A DNA stretch of 57,954 bases, from the NCBI GenBank assembly GCA_947564425.1, contig CANOBU010000003.1, positions 1 to 57,954 of the forward strand. The letters run 5' to 3'. Below the pieces are notes generated by a model. That model ran no database searches and was not told where the DNA came from. It worked only from the letters and a program-made list of their open reading frames with translations. A program made the position numbers and the translations under genes. Shown in pieces: positions 23,871 to 32,243 of the stretch; the stretch's first letter is position 1; every line of letters starts with the position of its first letter. This DNA comes from an uncultured Eggerthellaceae bacterium (GTDB taxonomy: Bacteria; Actinomycetota; Coriobacteriia; Coriobacteriales; Eggerthellaceae).

Positions 23871-25613
23871 GTGACGCGTTCAGTTATCGACCCGATTACC
23901 CGCATCGAGGGCCATATGCGCTGCGAGATGGAGGTCCAGGGCGGCAAAGTGACCGATGCCTGGGTCTCCGGCGGCAGCTTCCGCGGTATGGAGCTCGTGG
24001 TGGAGAACCGCTCGCCCGAGGATGCTGCCCAGATCGTGCAGCGCATCTGCGGCGTGTGCCCGGTTTCCCACAACCATGTGTCCTCCATCGCCGCCGAGAA
24101 GGTCTACGGCCTGGAGGGCCCGCTGGCCATCCCGAACCGCGCCCGCATCATCCGCAACCTGCTGGAGGGCGCGCAGTTCCTGCACAGCCACATCCTGTGG
24201 TTCTACAACCTGGCGGCCCTCGACTACGTGAACCCGCTCAACGCCTTGAAGGCCGACGTGGCCGATGCCTACGACCTGGCCCAGGCCGCCGGTACCTCTA
24301 TGGATAGCGACCTGAAGGCCGTGAAGGAGCGCCTCGAGGCCTTCGCCGCCAACGGGCAGCTGTCCATCTTCTCCGGCAACTGGTTCGATGCCGATGGCGG
24401 CACCGCCTACAAGCTGCCGCCGGAGCTCGACCTCATCTGCACCTCCCATTACCTGGAGGCCCTGAAGATGCAGGCTCGCGCTTCCGAGGTGGCGGCCCTG
24501 CTGGGCGGCAAGATGCCCCACGTGATGACCATCATCCCCGGCGGCACCGCCTTCGTGCCCACGGCCCAGAAGCTCGACGACCTGTGGGCCATGGTGAACG
24601 AGATCTACGATTGGGTCGCCTCCACCATGATCCCCGACACCCTGGCTCTGGCCCCCTTCTACAAGGATGGCCTGGAGTGGGGCGGCGGCTGCGGCCGCTT
24701 CGGCGCCTGGGGCGTCTTCGAGCGCCCGTCCATGAAGATGAACGACCGCTACCTGCCCGCCGGCGTGCTGCTGGGCGGCCTGCAGGGTGCTGTGGACGAC
24801 GTTCAGGAGAGCCTGATCACCGAGTATGTGGGCCACTCCTGGTACGAGGGCTCCGATACCTATCAGGCCCCCAACTACACCACCATCCCCGACTTCACGG
24901 AATACGACGTGAACGATCGCTACACCTGGTGCAAGGCTCCGGCCTACGACGGCAAGGCGCTGGAGTGCACGTCGCTGTCCCGCATGCTGGTGGCCTACAA
25001 GCGCGGCGTGCCCTTCATCGTGGAGGAGACGGACAAGTTCCTGGACTCCCTGGGCAAGGGCCTGGGCCTGAACGGCCCGGCTCCCGTGAGCGCGGCCATC
25101 TCGATGCTGGGCCGCACCGCCATCCGCCAGATCGAGACGCTCTACATCGCCCAGCTGATGAAGGACTGGACCCAGGAGCTCATCGACGTGGTCGCCGGCG
25201 GCGGCCTGCAGGATATCGCGATGGCCGAGGATACGCCCATCGACGAGTTCGCCTCGACGAATGTCACCGATTACTTCGAGAAGGGCATTAAGAACTCCGG
25301 CCAGGGCTCCGGTTTCTGGGAGGCTCCGCGCGGCGCCCTGTACCATGCCGAGACGGTGAAGGATGGCAAGATCGAGGGCTACCAGATCATCATCCCGACC
25401 ACCTGGAACCTCGCTCCCATCAACGAGAACGGCGAGCATGGCCCCATCGAGCAGGCCCTCATCGGCTGCCCGGTCGAGGACATCGAGAAGCCCATCAATG
25501 CGCTGCGCCTGGTGCACAGCTACGACCCGTGCGTGTCCTGCGCCGTGCATGTTTCCGAGCCGGCCACGGGCAAGCATTTCGAGACCGTGACCAATCCGTG
25601 GGGGGTGAAGTAA
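23871..25613 (+). CDS. hyaB: [NiFe] hydrogenase large subunit
   Basis: A 580-residue catalytic subunit that splits H2 at a Ni-Fe centre. The first metal-binding motif RICGVCPVSHNH is near residue 60 and the second, DPCVSCAVH, is near the C terminus. After the last motif comes a 20-residue tail (VSEPATGKHFETVTNPWGVK) that the maturation protease removes once nickel is inserted. The N terminus TRSVIDPITRIEGHM is the usual large-subunit start. Translation begins at GTG 23871, six bases after the hyaA stop and behind GGGGAGG, so the two subunits are coupled. It matches the group 1 uptake type. It is exported by the Tat signal of the small subunit. Confidence 0.96.
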   Translation: MTRSVIDPITRIEGHMRCEMEVQGGKVTDAWVSGGSFRGMELVVENRSPEDAAQIVQRICGVCPVSHNHVSSIAAEKVYGLEGPLAIPNRARIIRNLLEGAQFLHSHILWFYNLAALDYVNPLNALKADVADAYDLAQAAGTSMDSDLKAVKERLEAFAANGQLSIFSGNWFDADGGTAYKLPPELDLICTSHYLEALKMQARASEVAALLGGKMPHVMTIIPGGTAFVPTAQKLDDLWAMVNEIYDWVASTMIPDTLALAPFYKDGLEWGGGCGRFGAWGVFERPSMKMNDRYLPAGVLLGGLQGAVDDVQESLITEYVGHSWYEGSDTYQAPNYTTIPDFTEYDVNDRYTWCKAPAYDGKALECTSLSRMLVAYKRGVPFIVEETDKFLDSLGKGLGLNGPAPVSAAISMLGRTAIRQIETLYIAQLMKDWTQELIDVVAGGGLQDIAMAEDTPIDEFASTNVTDYFEKGIKNSGQGSGFWEAPRGALYHAETVKDGKIEGYQIIIPTTWNLAPINENGEHGPIEQALIGCPVEDIEKPINALRLVHSYDPCVSCAVHVSEPATGKHFETVTNPWGVK

Positions 25614-25614
25614 G

Positions 25615-26307
25615 ATGGCCCATCTGGCACACTACAAGGAGGCCCATCCGCTTCCGTTCGTGATCACCCACTGGATCAACCTGGCGGCTATGATCACGCT
25701 TATCATCACCGGCTTCATGATCCATTTCCCGGTGCCCTATACCACGGGCGTCTGCCGCGGGCTGCATATCTTCTGCGGCTTCGTCCTGTTCATCAACTGC
25801 ATCGTGCGCGTCATCATGGCGTTCTTCGTGAAGTCCGCCCCCACCGGCGGCACGCGCGAGCAGGTGAAGGACTACAAGACCTGGCTGCCCCAGAAGGACA
25901 ACCGCCATCAGGGCGGCGCCTGGATCAAGTACTACCTGTTCATGAAGAAGGACCATCCGCTGTCCGCGAAGCTGGGCGTTCCGCAGAAGATCTCCTACCT
26001 GCTGATCCCCATCCTGATCGTCCTGATGTTCCTGACGGGTATCTGCCTGTGGGCACCCCTGGCCAACACCGAGTTCTGCACCTGGTGCATCAACCTGGTG
26101 GGCGGTGCCATGTCCATGCGCATCATCCATTACTTCGGCATGTATGTGTTCATCATCTTCATGTTCATTCACATCTACCTGGCGAACGTGGAGGGCTTCG
26201 AGCCGACGAAGCTGATGTTCTTCCGCAAGGAGCACGGCGGCTTGGTCTACAGCCCCGAGCATCATGTGATCGTGGGCGACGACCCCATCGACCATCATCG
26301 GAAGTAA
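25615..26307 (+). CDS. hyaC: Hydrogenase cytochrome b subunit
   Basis: A 230-residue integral membrane dihaem cytochrome b of the HyaC/HupC family. It takes electrons from the hydrogenase clusters and reduces the quinone pool. Four transmembrane segments are visible with candidate haem-ligand histidines in the first (FVITHWINLAA), second (CRGLHIFCGF) and last (IIHYFGMY and FMFIHIYLANVEG). The gene starts one base after the hyaB stop, with GGGGGTGAAG as ribosome site, so all three subunits are coupled. A strong terminator follows, so the downstream membrane protein and protease depend on read-through or a separate promoter. Confidence 0.93.
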   Translation: MAHLAHYKEAHPLPFVITHWINLAAMITLIITGFMIHFPVPYTTGVCRGLHIFCGFVLFINCIVRVIMAFFVKSAPTGGTREQVKDYKTWLPQKDNRHQGGAWIKYYLFMKKDHPLSAKLGVPQKISYLLIPILIVLMFLTGICLWAPLANTEFCTWCINLVGGAMSMRIIHYFGMYVFIIFMFIHIYLANVEGFEPTKLMFFRKEHGGLVYSPEHHVIVGDDPIDHHRK

Positions 26308-26332
26308 GCACGACCGCTTACGCAGCGCTGAG

Positions 26333-26362
26333 GGAAAAGGCCCGGGAAACCGGGCCTTTTCC
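26333..26362 (+). terminator. Strong intrinsic terminator after hyaC
   Basis: GGAAAAGGCCCGG (26333-26345) pairs perfectly with CCGGGCCTTTTCC (26350-26362) around GAAA. The 13-base stem with four U residues inside its descending arm is one of the strongest hairpins in the window. Confidence 0.85.
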
Positions 26363-26443
26363 TATACAATGGGCGGGTAGGGAACCGTGGTGTGACGGAA
26401 GCGAACGCCCCCCGACACACGATGCCTGAGGCAAGGAGGTGCC

Positions 26444-26866
26444 GTGGCAGAGCTCACCGACGAGCAGATCGCGCAGGAGGAGAAGTTCCTGAAGGGGCTT
26501 CCCCGCATGAATTGGGGCGCTCTGCTGATGCCCGGCATATGGGGGCCGGCCCACGGCTTCTGGGTGAGCCTGCTGTTCTATCCGCTGTGGCTGGTGGCCG
26601 ATAACCTCATCTTCTCTGCCTACGTGCAGCCCAACCCCGGGTCCATCGCCATCGCCGTGCTGGTGGGCGCCGTCACCGTGGCCTTCACGGTCGGCTTCGC
26701 CCTGGTATGCCAGCCCATCGCGGCCCATCGCGCCGAGGACCGCGGGATCAGCCGCGCCGCGTACCTGAAGCGGGAGCGCATCTGGGCGGTGGCATGCCTT
26801 ATCCTGGCGGTGGCCGCCGTTGCCTGGGCCACGTATTACAACATCAATATCCGCGAAGGATGGTAG
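26444..26866 (+). CDS. Membrane protein linked to the hydrogenase operon
   Basis: A 140-residue protein whose function I do not recognise. A soluble N terminus (about 1-25, ELTDEQIAQEEKFLKGLPRMNW) is followed by three hydrophobic segments: about residues 30-52 (PGIWGPAHGFWVSLLFYPLW), 62-85 (IAIAVLVGAVTVAFTVGFALVC) and 105-125 (AVACLILAVAAVAWATYY). The first segment, GALLMPGIWGPAHGFW, recalls small membrane proteins in which a GxxxP helix begins the membrane domain. GTG 26444 lies behind a perfect GGAGGT. Its position between the structural genes and the maturation protease suggests a role in hydrogenase assembly or its electron path, which is inference. Confidence 0.6.
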   Translation: MAELTDEQIAQEEKFLKGLPRMNWGALLMPGIWGPAHGFWVSLLFYPLWLVADNLIFSAYVQPNPGSIAIAVLVGAVTVAFTVGFALVCQPIAAHRAEDRGISRAAYLKRERIWAVACLILAVAAVAWATYYNINIREGW

Positions 26867-26899
26867 GGCGCCTGCAGCCCGGTCCGCGAAGGAGAGCCT

Positions 26900-27427
26900 A
26901 TGTTCGAAGCAGCCATGCCCCGTATAGCCGTTTTCTGCGTGGGGAACCGCCTGCACCTCGATGACGGGGTGGGAGGCGTCGTGTACGACGAGGTGCTCGA
27001 GCGTTTCGATGTGCCCGATGACGTCGAGCTGTTCGACCTGGGCGTGCTCACCATGGATATGATCAACTACGTGGACGGCTGCGATGCCATAATAACCATC
27101 GATGCCATCGAATACTCCGGCGAGCCCGTGGGCACCGTGCTGCGGGGGTCGCCGCAGGACCTCGCCCGTTCGCTGGGGGCCAATATATCCATGCACGACC
27201 TGCGCCTGGTGGACCTCTTCGATGCGGCGGTGCTGCTGGACTACGAGTGCGAGGGAATCTGCCTGGGCATCCAGGTGAAGGATACCCAGCCGCAGATCCT
27301 CACCGAGGACCTCACGCCCGAGGTGCGGGCCGCCATCCCGCTGCTGATCGAGACCCTCGCCGCCGAGCTTGCGCGTTTGGGTTCGCCCCTCATCGAGAAA
27401 TCAACCGGCGAGCCCTATTGCGGCTGA
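26900..27427 (+). CDS. hyaD: Hydrogenase maturation protease (HyaD/HybD family)
   Basis: A 175-residue endopeptidase. It has the family N terminus IAVFCVGNRLHLDDGVGGVVYDEV, where the conserved acidic residues (D23 region) bind nickel, and the central LFDLGVLTMDM. Conserved histidine comes from SMHDLRLVDLF. It checks that nickel is in the large subunit and then cuts off the C-terminal tail, here after DPCVSCAVH in HyaB. It is preceded by GCGAAGGAGA. It lies downstream of the hydrogenase genes and its end overlaps the convergent larE by 13 bases. Confidence 0.9.
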   Translation: MFEAAMPRIAVFCVGNRLHLDDGVGGVVYDEVLERFDVPDDVELFDLGVLTMDMINYVDGCDAIITIDAIEYSGEPVGTVLRGSPQDLARSLGANISMHDLRLVDLFDAAVLLDYECEGICLGIQVKDTQPQILTEDLTPEVRAAIPLLIETLAAELARLGSPLIEKSTGEPYCG

Positions 27428-28236
27428 TCGGGCGCCTGTCCCGCGCCTCCCAGGCGATAGCCCCGGGGGTCTGCCGCTACGGCGGTGAAGCCGAGCGAGA
27501 GCAGCTGCGCTTCCAAGGCGCCGAACAGGGGCCCGTCCATAAGGCGGGAAACCTGGTCGGCACGCACCTCGATGCGGGCGCCCGTCCCCTCGGCGCGCAC
27601 GCGCACGGTGTCGAACCCCTCCTGCCGCAGCAGCTCCTCGGCGGCGGCTATGGCGCCCAGGCGCTCCGGCTGCAGGGCCTGCCCGGTGGGGAAGCGGGTA
27701 TACAGGCAGGGGGCGGAGGGCTGCTCGGCGGTCGGCAGTCCCAGGGCTCGGGAGAGCTCCCGCACATCCGCCTTCGAAAACCCGCAATCGGCCAGGGGCG
27801 TTTCCACCTTCAACTCGGCAACGGCGCGGTTGCCGGGCCGGTCCTCGCGGGCGTCGTCGGCGTTCGAGCCATCGCAGAGGCGTCCGAAACCGCGGCTGCG
27901 GGCGATGGCCCATGCCCGCTCGAAAAGGTGCCGCTTGCACAGGTAGCAGCGATCGGGGGTGTTCCGCAGGAAGCCGGGGATATCCTGCTCTTCAAGGGGG
28001 AATTCCTCCAGGGCTATGCCGCGCTGCCGGCAGAACTCCCGGGGGTCTGCCCCCGGGCCGGCGGGTTGGGCCGGGGTGAGGGCGCGCACAGCCAGCGCGG
28101 AACCGCCCCGGACATCCGCCGCCACTGCCAGCAGCAGTGCGGAATCCGTCCCGCCGGAGAATGCGACGGCAACGCCGCCCCCCTTGGACAAGCGGTTCCG
28201 CAGGGCATCGTGCTTCTGCTTCAGCAAGCGCTCCAT
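27415..28236 (-). CDS. larE: LarE-like sulfur transferase (ATP-dependent, PP-loop)
   Basis: A 273-residue protein of the LarE family. The PP-loop SGGTDS (residues 27-32) and following helix bind ATP, and SNADDAREDRPG and PSAPCLYTRFPTG are family signatures. C177 corresponds in position to the sacrificial cysteine of lactobacillar LarE. A CxxC pair at C97 and C100 also occurs, the arrangement of LarE variants that hold an iron-sulfur cluster. LarE sulfurises pyridinium biscarboxylate mononucleotide to make the nickel-pincer cofactor of lactate racemase and its relatives. No larB, larC or larA is adjacent. It lies convergent to the hydrogenase maturation protease. Confidence 0.9.
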   Translation of the reverse strand: MERLLKQKHDALRNRLSKGGGVAVAFSGGTDSALLLAVAADVRGGSALAVRALTPAQPAGPGADPREFCRQRGIALEEFPLEEQDIPGFLRNTPDRCYLCKRHLFERAWAIARSRGFGRLCDGSNADDAREDRPGNRAVAELKVETPLADCGFSKADVRELSRALGLPTAEQPSAPCLYTRFPTGQALQPERLGAIAAAEELLRQEGFDTVRVRAEGTGARIEVRADQVSRLMDGPLFGALEAQLLSLGFTAVAADPRGYRLGGAGQAPDQPQ

Positions 28237-28456
28237 CAGGCTCTGACCTCCCAGGTTACGGAAATATAACAGCCAATCAACGCCTTCCGAAAGCCTTTTG
28301 CGGCATTGACGGCAGGCTTTAGGACATACGTATTATAGGTTCCCAATAGGATTGACGGGGATGAATGGGAATCAACTTTATTCTACAGTTGTGGTACATT
28401 CCCCATATGGGTATAATTCTGCCGAGGCAGAAGGTTCTTGCGCTAAGGAGGACACA
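28237..28456. promoter_or_regulatory. Divergent region between larE and the radical SAM gene
   Basis: This 220-base AT-richer gap separates two divergent genes. It carries a clear + strand promoter: TTGTGG (28389-28394), a 17-base spacer and TATAAT (28412-28417). The spacer contains the palindrome CCCATATGGG (28402-28411), which could be an operator. On the minus strand, TATATT about 30 bases upstream of larE and GGGAGG just before its ATG are the likely larE signals. Confidence 0.6.
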
Positions 28457-30013
28457 ATGGGAACCGCCGCAGTCAAATTGGATCAGAACACAGTGGAGAT
28501 GGGCTCTGTCACCGCCGATGACATCGTGAAGCCGGGCATCACGTACGGCCTGAAGCGCGCGGCCCTGAACAAGCTGGTGGATTGGCTCATGGGCGATCCG
28601 GAGGTGAACATCAAGAAGATCATGGACCTCACCGACAAGGCCCTGCCCAAGAACCTCTTCCCCAGCCAGCGCATCGCCTTCCGCCGCGCCATAGACGAAG
28701 AGAACAACTGGTACCAGCTGCTGATGAGGGTGATGAACCTGAATCCGGAGGTCATGCCCCAGCTGATAAAGTCGTTTTTAGTGGATGGCAACCTTCTGGC
28801 CTGGCCGGTGCAGGAGGCCAACCGCCAGAAGCTGCAGTGCAACATCCCCTGGGCCATATTGCTTGACCCCACCAGCGCCTGCAACCTGCATTGCACCGGC
28901 TGCTGGGCAGCCGAGTACGGCCACAACGTGCAGCTGAGCTACGATGAGATCGACTCCATCATCCGCCAGGGCAAGGCCCTGGGCACCCATGTGTACATCT
29001 ACACCGGCGGCGAGCCCCTGGTGCGCAAGCACGATCTGATCAAGCTGTGCGAGGCCCATCAGGACTGCGCGTTCCTGTCGTTCACCAACGCCACGCTGAT
29101 CGACGACGATTTCTGCAAGGAGATGGTGCGCGTCAAGAACTTCGTGCCCGCCATTTCCGTCGAGGGCATCGGCGAGGCCACCGACGCGCGCCGCGGCGAG
29201 GGCACATTCGCCAAGATCGACGGGGCCATGAAGCTGCTGCGCGAATACCGCCTGCCCTTCGGCGTGTCCTGCTGCCACACCTCCCAGAACGCCGATGCCA
29301 TAGCATCGGAGGAGTTCTTCGATTGGCTGATAGACCAAGGTGCCCTGTTCGCGTGGATCTTCACATTCATGCCCGTGGGCTACAACTCCACCAACGAGCT
29401 TATGGTCACGCCGGCGCAGCGCGAGCACCTGTACCACTTCGTCCGCGAGATGCGCGAGAAGAAGCCGCTGTTCACCCTTGACTTCCAGAACGACGGCGAG
29501 TTCGTGGGCGGCTGCATCGCCGGCGGCCGGCGCTACCTGCACATCAATGCGGCGGGCGATGTGGAGCCCTGCGTGTTCGCCCACTACTCCGATTCGAACA
29601 TCCGCGAGGTGTCGCTGCTGGAGGCCTTCCGGCGCCCGATGTTCATGCAGTACTACGAGAACCAGCCCTTCGACGGCAACAACCTGCTGCGCCCGTGCCC
29701 CATCTACGAGAATACGGGCAAGCTGGCCCAGATGGTCGAGGAGGCAGGAGCGAAATCCACCGATTTGGAGCACACCGAGGACCCGCGCGAGCTGGGCGAG
29801 AAGTTCGCCCAGCGGGCCCGCGAGTGGGATCCGGTGGCCGAGCGCCTGTGGTACGACGGCAGCGACGAGCGCGCCAAGTGGAGGGCCCGCCGCTATGTCG
29901 CCCAGTCCGAGGCCGACATCGCGAAATACGAGCGTTTGGGCCGCGTGGGCAATGCCACCTTGGAAGAGCGCGACCGCGATGCTCAGCGCATCAAGGAGGC
30001 CATGGCCGAGTAA
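28457..30013 (+). CDS. Radical SAM protein with SPASM-like tail
   Basis: A 518-residue enzyme. After an N-terminal region of about 130 residues comes the radical SAM motif ACNLHCTGC (C142, C146, C149; CX3CX2C), which binds the [4Fe-4S] cluster that cleaves S-adenosylmethionine. The TIM-barrel core follows, with YIYTGGEP as the GGE motif. A later cysteine cluster (VGGCIAGGRRYLHINAAGDVEPC and LLRPCPIYEN) suggests an auxiliary cluster of the SPASM/HpnH type. The N-terminal 130 residues have no recognisable fold. ATG 28457 follows AAGGAGG. Substrate cannot be inferred. A terminator lies downstream, so it is probably monocistronic. Confidence 0.78.
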   Translation: MGTAAVKLDQNTVEMGSVTADDIVKPGITYGLKRAALNKLVDWLMGDPEVNIKKIMDLTDKALPKNLFPSQRIAFRRAIDEENNWYQLLMRVMNLNPEVMPQLIKSFLVDGNLLAWPVQEANRQKLQCNIPWAILLDPTSACNLHCTGCWAAEYGHNVQLSYDEIDSIIRQGKALGTHVYIYTGGEPLVRKHDLIKLCEAHQDCAFLSFTNATLIDDDFCKEMVRVKNFVPAISVEGIGEATDARRGEGTFAKIDGAMKLLREYRLPFGVSCCHTSQNADAIASEEFFDWLIDQGALFAWIFTFMPVGYNSTNELMVTPAQREHLYHFVREMREKKPLFTLDFQNDGEFVGGCIAGGRRYLHINAAGDVEPCVFAHYSDSNIREVSLLEAFRRPMFMQYYENQPFDGNNLLRPCPIYENTGKLAQMVEEAGAKSTDLEHTEDPRELGEKFAQRAREWDPVAERLWYDGSDERAKWRARRYVAQSEADIAKYERLGRVGNATLEERDRDAQRIKEAMAE

Positions 30014-30043
30014 GGCGCCGGACCCGACGATGCACCGCCGATG

Positions 30044-30067
30044 GAAGCGGGGGTTCGCCCCCGCTTC
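30044..30067 (+). terminator. Intrinsic terminator after the radical SAM gene
   Basis: GAAGCGGGGG (30044-30053) pairs with CCCCCGCTTC (30058-30067) around TTCG, followed by TTTTCT. A ten-base perfect stem and U-tract make termination likely. Confidence 0.85.
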
Positions 30068-30141
30068 TTTTCTGCGCGGAATCGCGCATTCGGCGCCTTT
30101 CCGCCGGCCGCTGTGCCATAATGCATCCCTGGAGGAAACCA

Positions 30142-30570
30142 GTGAAAAAGCTCATCGCACAATTCATGAAGTTCGGCGTGGTGGGGGCTATCGCCTTCGT
30201 CATCGATTTCGGCCTGCTGGCGCTGCTCACCTCGGGGTTCGGGGTGAACTACCTGGTAAGCGCCACCATATCGTTCACGGCTTCGGTCATCTTCAACTAC
30301 GTGGCCTCCATGCGCTATGTGTTCACCCATCGCGACGATATGAGCCGGCGCCGCGAGTTCATCATCTTCGTGGTGCTGTCGGTCATAGGCCTGGGGATAA
30401 ATAACGGCCTGATGTGGGTGGGCGTGGAGCTGCTGCATTGGTTCTACCTGGTGGTGAAGATATTCGCCGCGGCGGTGGTGATGGTTTGGAATTTCGTCAC
30501 CCGCAAGATCTTCCTGGATGCGGGCGACGTGGAGGCGGCCGAGGTCGCGGAAGAATTGAGGGATGAGTAA
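30142..30570 (+). CDS. GtrA-family membrane protein
   Basis: A 142-residue protein with four transmembrane helices filling residues 5-120 (FMKFGVVGAIAFVIDFGLLALL at the start is the GtrA signature). GtrA-type proteins are thought to flip prenol-linked sugars across the membrane in wall or O-antigen glycosylation. GTG 30142 is preceded by GGAGG at a seven-base spacing; an in-frame ATG at 30121 lies before the ribosome site and is less likely. Its stop overlaps the start of the acyl-CoA ligase gene by one base, so the two are co-translated, although their functions look unrelated. No glycosyltransferase is adjacent. Confidence 0.82.
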   Translation: MKKLIAQFMKFGVVGAIAFVIDFGLLALLTSGFGVNYLVSATISFTASVIFNYVASMRYVFTHRDDMSRRREFIIFVVLSVIGLGINNGLMWVGVELLHWFYLVVKIFAAAVVMVWNFVTRKIFLDAGDVEAAEVAEELRDE

Positions 30571-32210
30571 TGCCGGCAACCGATTACCTGATAATGAACG
30601 CCGCCAAATACCCCGATGAGGTGGCCCTGGTGGAGGTGAACCCGGAGATCCGGGACCGCCGCGGGAAGACCTGGCGCGACTACGAGCTGGTCGAGACGCC
30701 CCCCTCGGAGCGCTATCGCCGCGAGATAACCTGGAAGGCCTTCAACAGCCATGCCAACCGCTTCGCGCATCTGCTGATCGATGCCGGCGTGAAGCGCGAT
30801 ACCAAGGTGGCCATCCTGCTGATGAACTGCCTGGAATGGCTGCCGATCTATTTCGGCGTGCTGAAGGCGGGGGCCGTGGCGGTGCCGCTGAACTACCGTT
30901 ACACCGCCGACGAGATAAAGTACTGCCTGGAGCTCGCCGATGCCGAGGTGCTGGTGTTCGGCCCGGAGTTCATCGGCCGCGTGGAGCAGATAGCCGACCG
31001 CATCCCCGAAGTGAAGCAGCTGTTCTTCGTGGGCGAGGACTGCCCCAGCTTCGCCCATAGCTACAACCGCCGCGTCACCCATTTCTCGGCCGATGAGCCC
31101 GATGTGGCCCTGAGCGACGATGACAACGCCGCCATCTACTTCAGCAGCGGCACCACGGGCTTCCCCAAGGCCATCCTGCATAACCATCGCAGCCTGCTGC
31201 AGGCGGGCCTGTGCGAGCAGCAGCACCACGGCCAGGACCGCGACGACTGCTTCCTGTGCATCCCGCCGCTGTACCATACGGGGGCGAAGATCCATTGGTT
31301 CGGCAGCCTGATCGCCGGCAGCAAGGCGGTGATTTTGCGCGGGGTGCGTCCCGATTGGATCCTGCAGACGGTGTCGGAGGAACACTGCACGCTGGTGTGG
31401 CTGCTGGTGCCCTGGGCCCAGGATATCCTGGATGCCATCGATGACGGCACGGTGACCCTGGAGGATTACCGGTTGGGCCAATGGCGCCTGATGCATATCG
31501 GCGCTCAGCCGGTGCCTCCCAGCCTGGTGCGCCGCTGGAAGAAGCAGTTCCCCGACCATGCCTACGATAACAACTACGGCTTGTCCGAGGGCATGGGCCC
31601 GGGCAGCATACACCTGGGGGTCGAGAACTTCGACCACCTGGAGACCAACGGCGTGCCCGGCTGGGGCTGGCAGGCCGAGATCCGCCGCCCGGACGGCTCG
31701 GTGATACAGCCCGGTACCGACGAGGTGGGCGAGCTGTTCCTGAAGGGCAACTGCGTGATGGTGGAGTACTACAACAACCCCGAGGCCACGGCGGAATCGT
31801 TGAAGGACGGATGGCTTGCCACGGGCGACATGGCCAAGGTGGATGCCGACGGCTTCTTCACGCTGGTTGATCGTGCGAAGGATGTCATAATCACCGGCGG
31901 CGAGAATCTGTATCCGGTGCAGATCGAGACGTTCATCCGCGCCCACGATGCGGTGAAGGATGTGGCGGTGATCGGCGTTCCCGATGAGCGGTTGGGCGAG
32001 ATAGCCTGCGCCATCATCGAGCTGAAGGAAGGCCATGGCTGCACCGAGGAGGAGATGGCCGACTTCTGCCTGGATATGCCGCGCTACAAGCGGCCCCGGC
32101 GCTATGTGTTCAGCGAGGTGCCGCGCAACGCCACCGGCAAGATCGACAAGCCGAAGCTGCGCGAGATCTACGGTGCCTCCCGCCTGGTGTCCCAAGAGGA
32201 ATCGCGCTAG
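30570..32210 (+). CDS. AMP-forming acyl-CoA synthetase
   Basis: A 546-residue adenylate-forming ligase (ANL superfamily). The first AMP-binding motif is AAIYFSSGTTGFPKA, and it carries GWLATGDMAKVDADGFFTLVDRAKDVIITGGENLYPVQIE with the hinge and the C-terminal lysine (PRNATGKIDKPKLRE). It activates a carboxylic acid with ATP and passes it to CoA. The pattern is closest to CaiC/medium-chain ligases acting on small acids such as crotonobetaine, but the substrate is not readable. The start overlaps the GtrA stop. A long inverted repeat and a convergent lysozyme gene follow. Confidence 0.88.
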   Translation: MPATDYLIMNAAKYPDEVALVEVNPEIRDRRGKTWRDYELVETPPSERYRREITWKAFNSHANRFAHLLIDAGVKRDTKVAILLMNCLEWLPIYFGVLKAGAVAVPLNYRYTADEIKYCLELADAEVLVFGPEFIGRVEQIADRIPEVKQLFFVGEDCPSFAHSYNRRVTHFSADEPDVALSDDDNAAIYFSSGTTGFPKAILHNHRSLLQAGLCEQQHHGQDRDDCFLCIPPLYHTGAKIHWFGSLIAGSKAVILRGVRPDWILQTVSEEHCTLVWLLVPWAQDILDAIDDGTVTLEDYRLGQWRLMHIGAQPVPPSLVRRWKKQFPDHAYDNNYGLSEGMGPGSIHLGVENFDHLETNGVPGWGWQAEIRRPDGSVIQPGTDEVGELFLKGNCVMVEYYNNPEATAESLKDGWLATGDMAKVDADGFFTLVDRAKDVIITGGENLYPVQIETFIRAHDAVKDVAVIGVPDERLGEIACAIIELKEGHGCTEEEMADFCLDMPRYKRPRRYVFSEVPRNATGKIDKPKLREIYGASRLVSQEESR

Positions 32211-32243
32211 CCATCCAAAAGGTTCATGCAGGGAGTTTCCCAG

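Noticed and set aside
30121-30141. ATG 30121 as the GtrA start
   Set aside because: It lies before the ribosome site GGAGG; GTG 30142 is correctly spaced and begins at the family start KKLIAQFMKFG.
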